Positions 1 through 6,159 of a DNA stretch of 9,456 bases are shown here, piece after piece. Origin of the DNA: Bacteroidales bacterium (lineage in GTDB: Bacteria > Bacteroidota > Bacteroidia > Bacteroidales > JAOZVK01). Each line of letters begins with the position of its first letter. Position 1 is the stretch's first letter. Under the pieces are notes generated by a model. The model was not told where the DNA came from and did no database searches. It worked only from the letters and a program-made list of their open reading frames with translations. The position numbers were made by a program, and so were the translations under genes. The stretch spans positions 1-9,456 of the forward strand of contig JAOZVK010000200.1 in assembly GCA_029938185.1 (NCBI GenBank), given 5' to 3'.

Positions 1-145
1 CTGTAAATCCTGTCAAAAAATAAAATAATGTCCAATACTATACGTGTAGCCCAATTTATATCTATACTATCCAGATTAATTAATAAATTGGCTTTTCGAG
101 CCTTTTAACGCTGACACTGCTCATTATTAATAAGTTAAAATACAA
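1..145. other. Leading intergenic segment, no gene seen
   Basis: No coding region is supported here. The first bases contain a short tandem pattern (CTGTAAATCCTGTC, two CTGT-type units), which may be the end of a longer array outside the window. GGCT (90-93), a TTTCG loop and AGCC (99-102) followed by TTTT could form a weak 4-bp terminator-like hairpin for a gene to the left, but the stem is too short to be convincing. No Shine-Dalgarno sequence and no clear -33/-7 promoter is visible before the gene starting at 146. Confidence 0.4.
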
Positions 146-1270
146 ATGAAAATTAATAATAATTATTTCATAATAATATTTCTAATAATAATTAATTCAA
201 ATTATTTATATGCACAACATGATAACTGCTGGACAAACTACAGGGGAGATTCTAATTTAAAAGGATATACAAAAACAAAAATTAGTAGCAAGCCCAAATT
301 ATTATGGTCATTTAAAACCCTTGATGCAATAAAATCATCTCCTGTTATTTGCAACAAGCGTATTTTTATTGGTTCAGATGATGGCTATCTTTATTCAATA
401 TCTAACAACGGAAAATTATTATGGAAATTCAATGCAGAAACATCAATCGAAGCAGCTCCATTAATTGTTGATAACATGGTTGTTATTGCATCTGTTGAAG
501 GAATTGTATTTGCAATAGACAGTAAAACAGGAAAATTGAAATGGAAATATAAAACAAATGGACAAATACTAAGTTCTTCAAATTTTATATATTCAGCTAA
601 GAAAAACAAAAAATTAATTTTAGTAGGTAGTTATGATTTTTTCCTATATTGTATTGATGCAAAAACAGGAAAACTTGTATGGAAATATGAGTCGGACAAC
701 TATATAAACGGAACTCCTTCGACCAATGGAAAGTATACGGTTTTTGGAGGTTGTGACGAACATTTGCATATTGTTGATGTTTTGTCAGGAAAAGCAAAAG
801 CTAAAATTAATATTGGAACATATATAGCATCATCTGTAATTATAGATGGTAATTTTGCTTATTTTGGAAATTATGATGGCGTATTTTTTTGTGTTGATAT
901 AATTAATAAAAAAATAAAATGGAAAAGCAAACGAGCTGGTTCATTTATAGCATCTCCAGCAATGTATAAAAACAAAATGATTATTGGTTCTCAAAACAAA
1001 TATATTTATTGTTTTGATAAACACAATGGTAGTATTTTGTGGAAATTCAAAACCTTGCGAAAAATAAGCAGCTCGCCTGTTATTGCAGGCAACAAAGCTT
1101 TAGTTAGTTCAGATGATGGAAGGTTGTATATCCTAAATATGAATACTGGAAAAAAATTATGGTCATACGAAATAGGGAGCCCTATAAGTAGCACTTCGGC
1201 TATAACAAAAAAACTGCTTATAGTAGCTGCCCAAGATGGAAAAGTATATGCTTTTAGTAATTTACATTAG
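146..1270 (+). CDS. Exported PQQ-like beta-propeller repeat protein
   Basis: A 374-aa secreted protein. Residues 1-24 form a signal peptide (Lys near the start, Ile/Leu-rich core, ending LYAQ) with no lipobox cysteine, so it is probably periplasmic or secreted. WTNYRGD at residues 29-35 matches the W-x-x-F/Y-R-G-D opening often seen before PQQ-type propellers. Eight repeats of about 40 residues follow, each ending in the 'D-x-x-T-G-K-x-x-W-x-[FY]' signature. The blade tryptophans are W54, W93, W133, W179, W259, W299 and W339; the fifth repeat has Ala219 instead. Eight repeats predict a closed eight-bladed propeller resembling BamB or the non-catalytic PQQ-like repeat family. No dehydrogenase active-site region is evident, so a binding or scaffold role is likelier than redox catalysis. 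It is convergent with the next gene, with 45 bp between stop codons. Family is confident; ligand and partner are unknown. Confidence 0.93.
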   Translation: MKINNNYFIIIFLIIINSNYLYAQHDNCWTNYRGDSNLKGYTKTKISSKPKLLWSFKTLDAIKSSPVICNKRIFIGSDDGYLYSISNNGKLLWKFNAETSIEAAPLIVDNMVVIASVEGIVFAIDSKTGKLKWKYKTNGQILSSSNFIYSAKKNKKLILVGSYDFFLYCIDAKTGKLVWKYESDNYINGTPSTNGKYTVFGGCDEHLHIVDVLSGKAKAKINIGTYIASSVIIDGNFAYFGNYDGVFFCVDIINKKIKWKSKRAGSFIASPAMYKNKMIIGSQNKYIYCFDKHNGSILWKFKTLRKISSSPVIAGNKALVSSDDGRLYILNMNTGKKLWSYEIGSPISSTSAITKKLLIVAAQDGKVYAFSNLH

Positions 1271-1315
1271 CCTAAAACTATGTGACTTACAAGGTGACAA
1301 AAATCAAAGAATATA

Positions 1316-1726
1316 TTAACCATTATTTGAATTTCCTGTAAAAACAGTATCAAACCATTTATCACCTATTGCATCATATGAATGAGTATGAAGGTCGTAA
1401 AACTTCTTTTTGGCATTGTATTTTAGTATCCATGTTGGAACTTTTTCGCCTTGTATTCCTTTCATATGAATTTTAAAAACAGTTTTAGATATTTTTTCAA
1501 CTCTGTCAATTACAATTGGTTTATCTTGTTCCAATGTCCCACCTATCATTTTCGAATAAAAAGCAACAAAATCATTTTTTTTGTCAGAAAAGTGGATTGT
1601 CCAAGATTCCATTGTTTTCTTATTCTCATATATTCCCTTTGTATCATTTGTTCCCTCAATAGACCATTGCGATTTTGCTGCAAAAAATGATACTAACATT
1701 ATTGATAATAAAAATATTTTTTTCAT
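1316..1726 (-). CDS. Small exported protein of unknown family
   Basis: A 136-aa protein whose family I do not recognise. The first 20 residues are a clear signal peptide (MKK, hydrophobic core, then AAKSQ, the usual Bacteroidota cleavage context), leaving about 116 mature residues. The mature part alternates polar and hydrophobic residues and is rich in Trp, Tyr and Phe (WSIEGT, ESWTIHFSDKK, VPTWILKYNAKKKFYDLHTH). This suggests a compact beta-sandwich or lipocalin-like fold, but no catalytic motif stands out. There is no lipobox, so it is probably soluble in the periplasm or secreted. It is transcribed alone, convergent with the propeller gene; its 5' side faces the repeat-rich gap, and the TAAGTACTG repeat begins 52 bp upstream of its start codon. 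The start is the only Met that keeps the signal peptide. The gene is very likely real; the function is open. Confidence 0.8.
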   Translation of the reverse strand: MKKIFLLSIMLVSFFAAKSQWSIEGTNDTKGIYENKKTMESWTIHFSDKKNDFVAFYSKMIGGTLEQDKPIVIDRVEKISKTVFKIHMKGIQGEKVPTWILKYNAKKKFYDLHTHSYDAIGDKWFDTVFTGNSNNG

Positions 1727-1778
1727 GCTAATAAAAATTTATAAAGTTTAAAAAATAAAATAAAATAAATACTAAATA

Positions 1779-1884
1779 TAAGTACTGTTACAAAAGTTTT
1801 TCGACATTTTCTTATTCGTAACTTTCTGATTAAGTTGTTTTAATACTAATGCGTAAGCAACTATAAATAGGTCGAAGACCTTAA
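1779..1884 (+). repeat. 106-bp dispersed repeat, copy A
   Basis: This segment aligns without gaps to the reverse complement of 7397-7502, with 98 of 106 positions identical by my count. It starts with the terminal sequence TAAGTACTGTTACAAAAG and ends with the AGGTC-GAA-GACCT hairpin. The second copy lies inside an element with two inverted ends. Here the opposite end is not clear: a degenerate match ending CTTA near 1920 is possible but weak. Both copies are intergenic and have no coding capacity. Confidence 0.85.
1849..1882 (+). repeat. Hairpin repeat unit 1 (GCGTAAGC...AGGTC-GAA-GACCT)
   Basis: The unit has ATGCGTAAGCAAC, an AT-rich spacer (TATAAAT), then a perfect 5-bp stem AGGTC (1869-1873), a GAA loop and GACCT (1877-1881). 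The left module TGC-GTAA-GCA can itself fold as a 3-bp stem with a GNRA-type loop. It lies inside the 106-bp repeat and is not next to a gene. Its spacer matches units 5 and 6 (TATAAAT) rather than units 2-4 (ATTAAAT), which suggests two subfamilies. Confidence 0.85.
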
Positions 1885-2072
1885 ATACTAAAGAAACTTA
1901 TGACTTGTTTCAGTAGCTTAAACGAATTTTAATCAAATTTATTGACTTCTCGCTCTTTTCAAAACTTGCATATATTCACTCTCCCCCTAAATATTATTGA
2001 AATTGAGTGAAATATGAAAATAATTCAAAAACATAAACAAAATTATTGGTTTATATTAATATTTTAAATCTT

Positions 2073-2099
2073 ATAACTGACAATTATTTCCTATCTTTA
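2073..2099 (+). promoter_or_regulatory. Possible Bacteroidota-type promoter
   Basis: TATCTTTA at 2092-2099 matches the Bacteroidota -7 consensus TAnnTTTG except for the last base. It is preceded by an AT-rich spacer and ACTGAC about 17 nt upstream, which is only a poor match to the -33 TTG box. If used, it would read rightward through the MITE-like element and the hairpin unit into the lipoprotein gene, giving a 5' untranslated leader of about 210 nt. This is a motif match only. Confidence 0.3.
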
Positions 2100-2111
2100 C
2101 AATTTAGAATA

Positions 2112-2266
2112 TTAATTAGTGTCCATCCATAAAGTCAATAAAATCGCAAAGCGATGACCTATTGGTAACCCACGATGATAATCGTGGGCTGATAACAAGC
2201 CAATTATATAAATGCCTTTAGGCATGACCTATAAAATTGCTGACTTTATGGACGCACACTAATTAG
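2112..2266. mobile_element. MITE-like element, 155 bp, 26-bp terminal inverted repeats
   Basis: The ends 2112-2137 and 2241-2266 are inverted repeats identical at 23 of 26 positions (core TCCATAAAGTCA). Inside are three palindromes: ATCGC-AAA-GCGAT (2143-2155), CCCACGAT-GATA-ATCGTGGG (2169-2188, 8-bp perfect stem) and ATGCC-TTTA-GGCAT (2212-2225). The first and third are each followed by GACCTAT, the complement of the ATAGGTC head of the hairpin repeat family. There is no ORF, so it could only move with a transposase supplied in trans. I cannot name the parent IS family, and the A/T-rich flanks hide any target duplication. It could also be a compound REP/BIME-type block rather than a true MITE. 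Confidence 0.75.
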
Positions 2267-2267
2267 G

Positions 2268-2301
2268 ATGCGTAAGCAACATTAAATAGGTCGAAGACCT
2301 T
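2268..2301 (+). repeat. Hairpin repeat unit 2, 17 nt before the lipoprotein start
   Basis: ATGCGTAAGCAAC, spacer ATTAAAT, then AGGTC (2288-2292)-GAA-GACCT (2296-2300), a perfect stem. It starts directly after the right end of the MITE-like element and ends 17 nt before the ATG at 2319, in the sense orientation. It would therefore form a hairpin in the 5' leader of the lipoprotein mRNA. Confidence 0.85.
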
Positions 2302-2318
2302 ATAATAAACAATTAAAT

Positions 2319-2963
2319 ATGAAAAAAATAATATTAATTATTTCAGCTATTTTATTTATTGCTTCTTGTAATTTAACAAAAAACATTATAAAAATAGATA
2401 AATATGATTCTTTTTCATTAAGTAATATTAAATCAGGAAGCTATGTTAAATTAAAAAAAACAACCATTATTTTAGAATCCCACATATTGATTAAGGAGAA
2501 AAGCAATATCACAATAGACGGGAATGGAGCAACTCTTATAATGAAATCAATGTCAGATGATGTTATATTAATTGAGAATTCGGACAATATAGTATTAAAA
2601 AATTTCAAGGCAACACATATTGAACCACAAGGACCTACAGGATGTACAGGAAATGTAGTTCATATAGAAGGAGGTTCAAATATATTAATAGAAAATTGTG
2701 AATTAAATGGCTGTGGAATAGTTGGTTTGGCAGCATATAGTACAAAGGGTTTGAAAGTGGTAAAGAATTATATTCACAAGAATAGTAAATACGGAATTAT
2801 ATACCAAGGATCTTCAATTGAAATTAATAAAAATACTTTTGAGAATAATACAAATGGTAATATTTTTTTTTCATACATGAATTATTCTTGGCCACCAGAT
2901 GAGCTGATTAATACTAATAAGAATAAAAAAGGATTGAAAATGCATAAAAATGTTTTTAAATGA
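2319..2963 (+). CDS. Right-handed beta-helix lipoprotein
   Basis: A 214-aa protein. Residues 1-17 are a lipoprotein signal peptide with lipobox I-A-S-C; Cys17 would be lipidated, so the protein should be anchored to the inner or outer membrane. The rest shows parallel beta-helix rungs of about 22 residues with the usual 'I-x-I-x-x-[NC]' pattern: SNITIDGNGATL (about 63-74), NIVLKNFKATH (about 90-100), NILIENCELNG (about 121-131), GLKVVKNYIHKNSKYGI, and SIEINKNTFENN. This resembles the PbH1 / 'right handed beta helix' families, which often bind or cleave polysaccharide. At 214 residues it is short for a catalytic member and no active-site cluster is visible, so carbohydrate binding or a structural role is possible. 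The next gene starts 32 bp after the stop codon on the same strand, so they are probably co-transcribed. A hairpin repeat sits just before the start. Confidence 0.87.
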   Translation: MKKIILIISAILFIASCNLTKNIIKIDKYDSFSLSNIKSGSYVKLKKTTIILESHILIKEKSNITIDGNGATLIMKSMSDDVILIENSDNIVLKNFKATHIEPQGPTGCTGNVVHIEGGSNILIENCELNGCGIVGLAAYSTKGLKVVKNYIHKNSKYGIIYQGSSIEINKNTFENNTNGNIFFSYMNYSWPPDELINTNKNKKGLKMHKNVFK

Positions 2964-2995
2964 TGATAAACAGTATAATATAAAAAATAAATAAA

Positions 2996-4456
2996 ATGTA
3001 TAGAGCAAAATTATTATTAATTATAATATTTATATTTCTATCAAATTTAGTATTTTCACAAAAAGTTATAGTATCTGGTAATGCTTTGACATATGCTGGA
3101 GACGAACTAAGTATAACAACATATAGCGACCAGATTACATTTACCGAGAAAACTATTACTAAAAGCATTGTTGATAAAGACGGTAATTTTACTTTTGAAT
3201 TTACAATCAATAAACCAATAATTACATTTATAAAACTAAAGGTTTTTAAAGGTTTTTTGTATGTAGAACCCAATAATAGTTATAAGATAGTATTACCTCA
3301 AAAAGTAGAAAAAAGTCAAAAAGACAAATTAAATCCTTTTTTTAAAGAAACAGAATTTTATGTAAGGCTTATATCTGGTGATAAAAATAATCTTAATTTT
3401 GGAATAAAAAAATTTGATTATTTTATAGATATGTACACAAATAAATATTTTAAGAAATTTGCTGGAAAAGTAAATAAATCAAAAATTGACACAGCAATAA
3501 ATTTTATAAACAAAAAAACTAATGATATTAATAGTAGTTTTTTTAATGATTACAAACACTACAATTATGAATCGTTAAAATATGTTGCTTATAATCGTAA
3601 CCAAAATAATATCCTGAAAACTTGTTTTTCTAACAAAAAAATTTTGTATAACAATCCTGCATATATGGATATGTTTAATCAAATTTTTAAGAATTTTTTT
3701 TCTATTTATTATAAAACTAAATCCGGTAAACAGATAGCTTACAATATTGTAAAACAAAAAAGTCTTTTTAATTTAAAACAAAGTATTAAAAAACATGAAG
3801 CAATAAATAATGATTCGCTATGTGAGCTAATAATTTTAAAATCAATTTTTGATAGTTTTGCAAACAAAAGTTTTCCTGAAAATGATTTAATAGTATTGCT
3901 TGATTCTATAAGCGTTATGTCTAACATTGAAGAGCATAAAATAATAGCAAACAATATAAAACAAAAATATAGTAAATTAATGCTTGGCTATTCTGCAATT
4001 GATTTTTTATTGCCAAACAAAAAAGGAAAGTTAAAAGGTTTAAGAGACTTTAAAGGTTCTTTTATTTATCTTAATTTTTGTACAACAAAAAGTTACAGTT
4101 GTATCAACGATTTTGTATTGATGAATAGATTATATAAAGCTAAAATAAAAAATTTCAAAATTGTAACCATTTTAGTGGAAGATAATATCGAAACTATGAA
4201 ACATTTTGTAGATAAAAACAATTATAATTGGATATTTTTATATTCTGATATAAATAATAATCTGTTAAAAGAATATAATGTAAAAGCATATCCAAGCTAC
4301 TTTATGATTTCGCCAGACGGAAAGGTCAATATGTTACCAGCATTTTCGCCAGCAGAACCATCTTTTGAAGCACGACTTAACAAAGCGTATGTTTCGTGGA
4401 AAAGAGAAATGCAAAGAAATAGATATTTAAAAAATAATGGACTTAGAAATGAGTAG
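2996..4456 (+). CDS. Exported TlpA-like thioredoxin-fold protein with SxxC site
   Basis: A 486-aa exported protein. Residues 1-22 are a signal peptide ending VFSQ. Residues about 23-105 look like the beta-rich N-terminal domain common in Bacteroidota TlpA-like proteins (DUF4369-type: SGNA, YSDQITFTEKT, FIKLKVFKGFLYVEPNNSY). A helical, Lys/Asn-rich middle spans about 115-325. A thioredoxin/AhpC-TSA fold spans about 331-465: AIDFLLPNKKGK, GSFIYLNF, then the active-site loop, IVTILVED, and the cis-proline loop AYPSYFMISPDG (Pro433). Where relatives have WCxxC, this protein reads C362-TTK-S366-YS-C369: the nucleophilic cysteine is Ser and an extra Cys sits at a Trp position. Normal dithiol exchange is therefore unlikely; a structural, one-cysteine or binding role is possible. 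It probably forms an operon with the beta-helix lipoprotein. Confidence 0.88.
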   Translation: MYRAKLLLIIIFIFLSNLVFSQKVIVSGNALTYAGDELSITTYSDQITFTEKTITKSIVDKDGNFTFEFTINKPIITFIKLKVFKGFLYVEPNNSYKIVLPQKVEKSQKDKLNPFFKETEFYVRLISGDKNNLNFGIKKFDYFIDMYTNKYFKKFAGKVNKSKIDTAINFINKKTNDINSSFFNDYKHYNYESLKYVAYNRNQNNILKTCFSNKKILYNNPAYMDMFNQIFKNFFSIYYKTKSGKQIAYNIVKQKSLFNLKQSIKKHEAINNDSLCELIILKSIFDSFANKSFPENDLIVLLDSISVMSNIEEHKIIANNIKQKYSKLMLGYSAIDFLLPNKKGKLKGLRDFKGSFIYLNFCTTKSYSCINDFVLMNRLYKAKIKNFKIVTILVEDNIETMKHFVDKNNYNWIFLYSDINNNLLKEYNVKAYPSYFMISPDGKVNMLPAFSPAEPSFEARLNKAYVSWKREMQRNRYLKNNGLRNE

Positions 4457-4595
4457 ACTATCGTATAAAATCGACACTTTGCAAAAATGTAACTTGCTGT
4501 ATATGTGGTGTAAACAAAATTATCAATTATCCATTATCAATTGACAATTACTTAATAGGTAGAAAACCTCATTTTTTTAACTTTATAGACTTAAT
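4457..4595. repeat. Intergenic heptamer array after a GTGTAAAC motif
   Basis: GGTGTAAAC (4507-4515) is followed by five tandem heptamers from 4518 to 4552: AATTATC, AATTATC, CATTATC, AATTGAC, AATTACT. A degenerate hairpin unit then begins immediately. The same GTGTAAAC-plus-AATTNNN arrangement occurs at 7503-7554 and, inverted, near 9229-9249. There is no coding signal in the gap. Confidence 0.7.
4552..4569 (+). repeat. Hairpin repeat unit 7, degenerate, 26 nt before the polyprenyl synthase start
   Basis: TTAATAGGT-AGAAA-ACCT retains AATAGGT, the GAA loop and four of the five stem pairs (4557-4560 with 4566-4569); the innermost pair is A-A. The GCGTAAGC half is absent. It lies in the sense orientation before the ATG at 4596. 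A run of seven T follows at 4572-4578, so it could instead act as a weak terminator for the upstream gene. Confidence 0.5.
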
Positions 4596-5576
4596 ATGGT
4601 ATTATATAGTATAGACCAACTGCATGAGATTGTAAATCAAGAAATTCCAAATAGTAAATTAAAAAAAGAACCCAATGAATTATACGCCCCCATAGAGTAT
4701 ATACTTTCGATTGGAGGAAAGCGTATTCGTCCATTATTGGTTCTAATGGGATATAATTTATTTTCAGAAAATATTGAAGAAGCACTAAATGCTGCTATTG
4801 CCATAGAAATTTTTCACAATTTCACATTAGCACACGATGATATTATGGATAATTCATCAATGCGAAGAAATATGCCAACAATACATAAAAAGTGGAATAA
4901 TAATGTTGCTATACTTTCTGGCGATGCAATGTTGATTAAAGCTTATCAATATATTTCAAAATATAAAAATAATATTTTATCAAAAATACTTGATGTTTTC
5001 AACAAAACAGCAATAGAGGTTTGCGAAGGACAACAATTTGATATGAACTTTGAACAACGAATTGATGTTAGTGAAAACGAATATTTGAATATGATAAAAT
5101 TAAAAACATCTGTACTTATAGCAGCAAGTCTAAAAATTGGAGCAATAATAGCAAACGCAAAAGAAGATGATACTAACAGTTTATATAATTTTGGATTGAA
5201 TCTTGGGCTTGCTTTCCAATTACAAGATGATATGCTTGATGTTTATGGTAAATCTGAAATTTTTGGAAAAAAAATAGGAGGTGATATAATTGCCAACAAA
5301 AAAACATACCTTTTAATTAAAGCTCTTGAAATAACAAAAAGTGATAACAAAAGTAAATTAATTGAGATACTTAAACAAAAAGAGTTTGATAATAACAAAA
5401 AAATTAAAACTGTTATAGAAATTTACAACAGTGTAGGAATAAAAGAACAAGTTGAAAATAAAATTTCAGAATATTATAGTAAGGCAAAAGATTCTTTATC
5501 AGATGTTAATATTAATGAGTCAAGAAAAAGTGAGCTAATAGCACTATCTAATAAATTAATGAAAAGAAATATGTAA
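4596..5576 (+). CDS. Polyprenyl diphosphate synthase (probable FPP/GGPP type)
   Basis: A 326-aa cytosolic trans-isoprenyl diphosphate synthase, which condenses isopentenyl diphosphate with an allylic diphosphate to feed isoprenoid synthesis. All family motifs are intact: GGKRIRP (40-46), the first aspartate-rich motif DDIMD (81-85) followed by the conserved M-R-R (89-91), GQQFDM (145-150), the Lys-Thr pair (170-171), the second aspartate-rich motif QDDMLD (210-215), and KKIGGDIIANKKT (225-237). The length is normal. Phe76, five residues before the first Asp, is bulky where long-chain enzymes commonly have Ala. In this family such a residue limits chain length, so a C15-C20 product is inferred. 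The product cannot be fixed from sequence alone, so no symbol is given. The start is the ATG that gives the usual short N-terminal helix; no Shine-Dalgarno is present. TAACTTTA at 4578-4585 resembles a -7 box, without a convincing -33 box. Confidence 0.95.
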   Translation: MVLYSIDQLHEIVNQEIPNSKLKKEPNELYAPIEYILSIGGKRIRPLLVLMGYNLFSENIEEALNAAIAIEIFHNFTLAHDDIMDNSSMRRNMPTIHKKWNNNVAILSGDAMLIKAYQYISKYKNNILSKILDVFNKTAIEVCEGQQFDMNFEQRIDVSENEYLNMIKLKTSVLIAASLKIGAIIANAKEDDTNSLYNFGLNLGLAFQLQDDMLDVYGKSEIFGKKIGGDIIANKKTYLLIKALEITKSDNKSKLIEILKQKEFDNNKKIKTVIEIYNSVGIKEQVENKISEYYSKAKDSLSDVNINESRKSELIALSNKLMKRNM

Positions 5577-5612
5577 GGTTTTTGTAAATAGTAATAAATG
5601 TTTGTAAGGTTT
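5572..5612 (+). repeat. Short direct repeat TGTAAGGTTT at the synthase 3' end
   Basis: TGTAAGGTTT occurs at 5572-5581, overlapping the stop codon of the polyprenyl synthase, and again at 5603-5612. It may be a small duplication or slippage remnant. It is included because the 150-bp gap before the next gene otherwise shows nothing but AT-rich sequence. Confidence 0.4.
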
Positions 5613-5726
5613 CCACACTGTAATGCGAAAAAAAAAGAATTATAAATAAGTTTTAAATAATAAATACATTATTAGTAGCGTTATAAATTTAGAGTTTTGT
5701 AAATATAACCATTTAATTGTTAGCCT

Positions 5727-5924
5727 ATGAAAAAACTATATACTTTATTTTACACAGTAAATACTTTTGAAAAAAAAGAAAAAGAACTTTTTAATCCAGA
5801 AGAAGTAATAAATAAAAATCATCCAACATACGAAGAAGTTTATAGAGCACTGGATAGTGTAGAAGTTAAACCAAGTAAAAACGTTTTAAAAAATATTTTA
5901 AATTTTGCTAAGAAAAAGAATTAG
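5727..5924 (+). CDS. 65-aa small protein of unknown function
   Basis: A 65-aa, Lys/Glu-rich protein with no signal peptide or membrane segment, so it is probably cytosolic. The middle (YEEVYRALDSVEVKPSKNV) and the C-terminus (LKNILNFAKKKN) read as two amphipathic helices joined at a Pro. Small Bacteroidota proteins ending in a similar 'P-S-x-x-x-[IL]-x-x-I-L-[NF]-[YF]-[AS]' pattern seem familiar to me, but I cannot assign a family. The stop codon TAG (5922-5924) overlaps the stem of an inverted hairpin repeat, so the repeat may have supplied the stop and shortened the protein. It stands alone: 150 bp after the polyprenyl synthase, with a strong terminator 100 bp downstream. It is probably real because codon use resembles its neighbours and no other ORF competes. 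Confidence 0.6.
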   Translation: MKKLYTLFYTVNTFEKKEKELFNPEEVINKNHPTYEEVYRALDSVEVKPSKNVLKNILNFAKKKN

Positions 5925-5946
5925 GTCTTAGACCTATTTATAATAC
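5922..5946 (-). repeat. Hairpin repeat unit 6, overlapping a stop codon
   Basis: On the + strand this reads TAGGTC-TTA-GACCTATTTATAA. The stem AGGTC (5923-5927) / GACCT (5931-5935) is perfect and the loop has changed from TTC to TTA. The GCTTACGC half is missing. The last two bases of the upstream TAG stop codon are the first two bases of the stem. Relative to the upstream gene the unit is inverted, with its hairpin side facing the gene. Confidence 0.7.
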
Positions 5947-5958
5947 CTCTTTGCTTTA

Positions 5959-5980
5959 TATGTAGCCTTACAAAAGTTTT
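5959..5980 (+). repeat. Degenerate TAAGTACTGTTACAAAAG-type end
   Basis: The sequence at 5959-5980, with core CTTACAAAAGTTTT, matches the terminal repeat at 9166-9187 at 19 of 22 positions. Nearby, ATGTTGCTCAT (5998-6008) and ATGTTGCTTATGC (6072-6084) resemble decayed copies of GTTGCTTACGCAT from the hairpin family. The segment looks like an old, eroded repeat insertion. Confidence 0.5.
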
Positions 5981-6024
5981 AGAGTTTTAAGATTGTTATG
6001 TTGCTCATAATTTTTTTTGTTTTG

Positions 6025-6055
6025 CCGCCGTCTTTTATGATGGCGGTTTTTTTTT
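6025..6055 (+). terminator. Strong intrinsic terminator
   Basis: CCGCCGTC (6025-6032), loop TTTTAT, and GATGGCGG (6039-6046) form an 8-bp stem with one G-U pair, followed by nine T. It is GC-rich in an otherwise very AT-rich gap. The T-run is on the + strand only, so it stops rightward transcription from the small-protein gene. It would not terminate the convergent transketolase transcript. Confidence 0.9.
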
Positions 6056-6125
6056 GTCTCTTTGAGTCTTTTATGTTGCTTATGCCTACATCTTATTAAA
6101 TCCCATATTATTGATTATTAACAGA

Positions 6126-6158
6126 ATACGTAAGCAACATTAAATAAATCGAAGACCT
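6126..6158 (+). repeat. Hairpin repeat unit 3, abutting the transketolase stop
   Basis: ATACGTAAGCAAC, spacer ATTAAAT, then AAATC-GAA-GACCT. Two G-to-A changes leave A-C mismatches on the + strand. On the - strand, which is the transketolase mRNA sense, the stem AGGTC-TTC-GATTT is fully paired with two G-U pairs. One base separates the hairpin from the transketolase stop codon (6160-6162). The hairpin side faces the gene. Confidence 0.8.
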
Positions 6159-6159
6159 C

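Larger units (their letters stand above)
1727..2318. other. 592-bp gene-free region filled with repeats
   Basis: No protein-coding gene is supported on either strand. The region holds, left to right: a 106-bp repeat (1779-1884) that includes one hairpin unit, about 200 bp of AT-rich DNA with no recognised feature, a promoter-like -7 box (2092-2099), a 155-bp MITE-like element (2112-2266), and a second hairpin unit (2268-2301) ending 17 nt before the lipoprotein start codon. These are described separately. Confidence 0.75.

Noticed and set aside
90..106. Weak hairpin with T-run at the left edge
   Set aside because: A 4-bp stem is below what I would accept as a terminator, and no upstream gene can be seen.
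146..1270. Propeller protein considered as a PQQ-dependent dehydrogenase or BamB
   Set aside because: It is too short for a quinoprotein dehydrogenase and lacks an evident active site. It also has no lipobox, which BamB normally carries.
4552..4578. Hairpin plus T-run considered as the terminator of the thioredoxin-fold gene
   Set aside because: The stem has only four pairs and two bases separate it from the T-run. It matches the hairpin repeat family, so it was listed as a repeat with terminator activity only possible.
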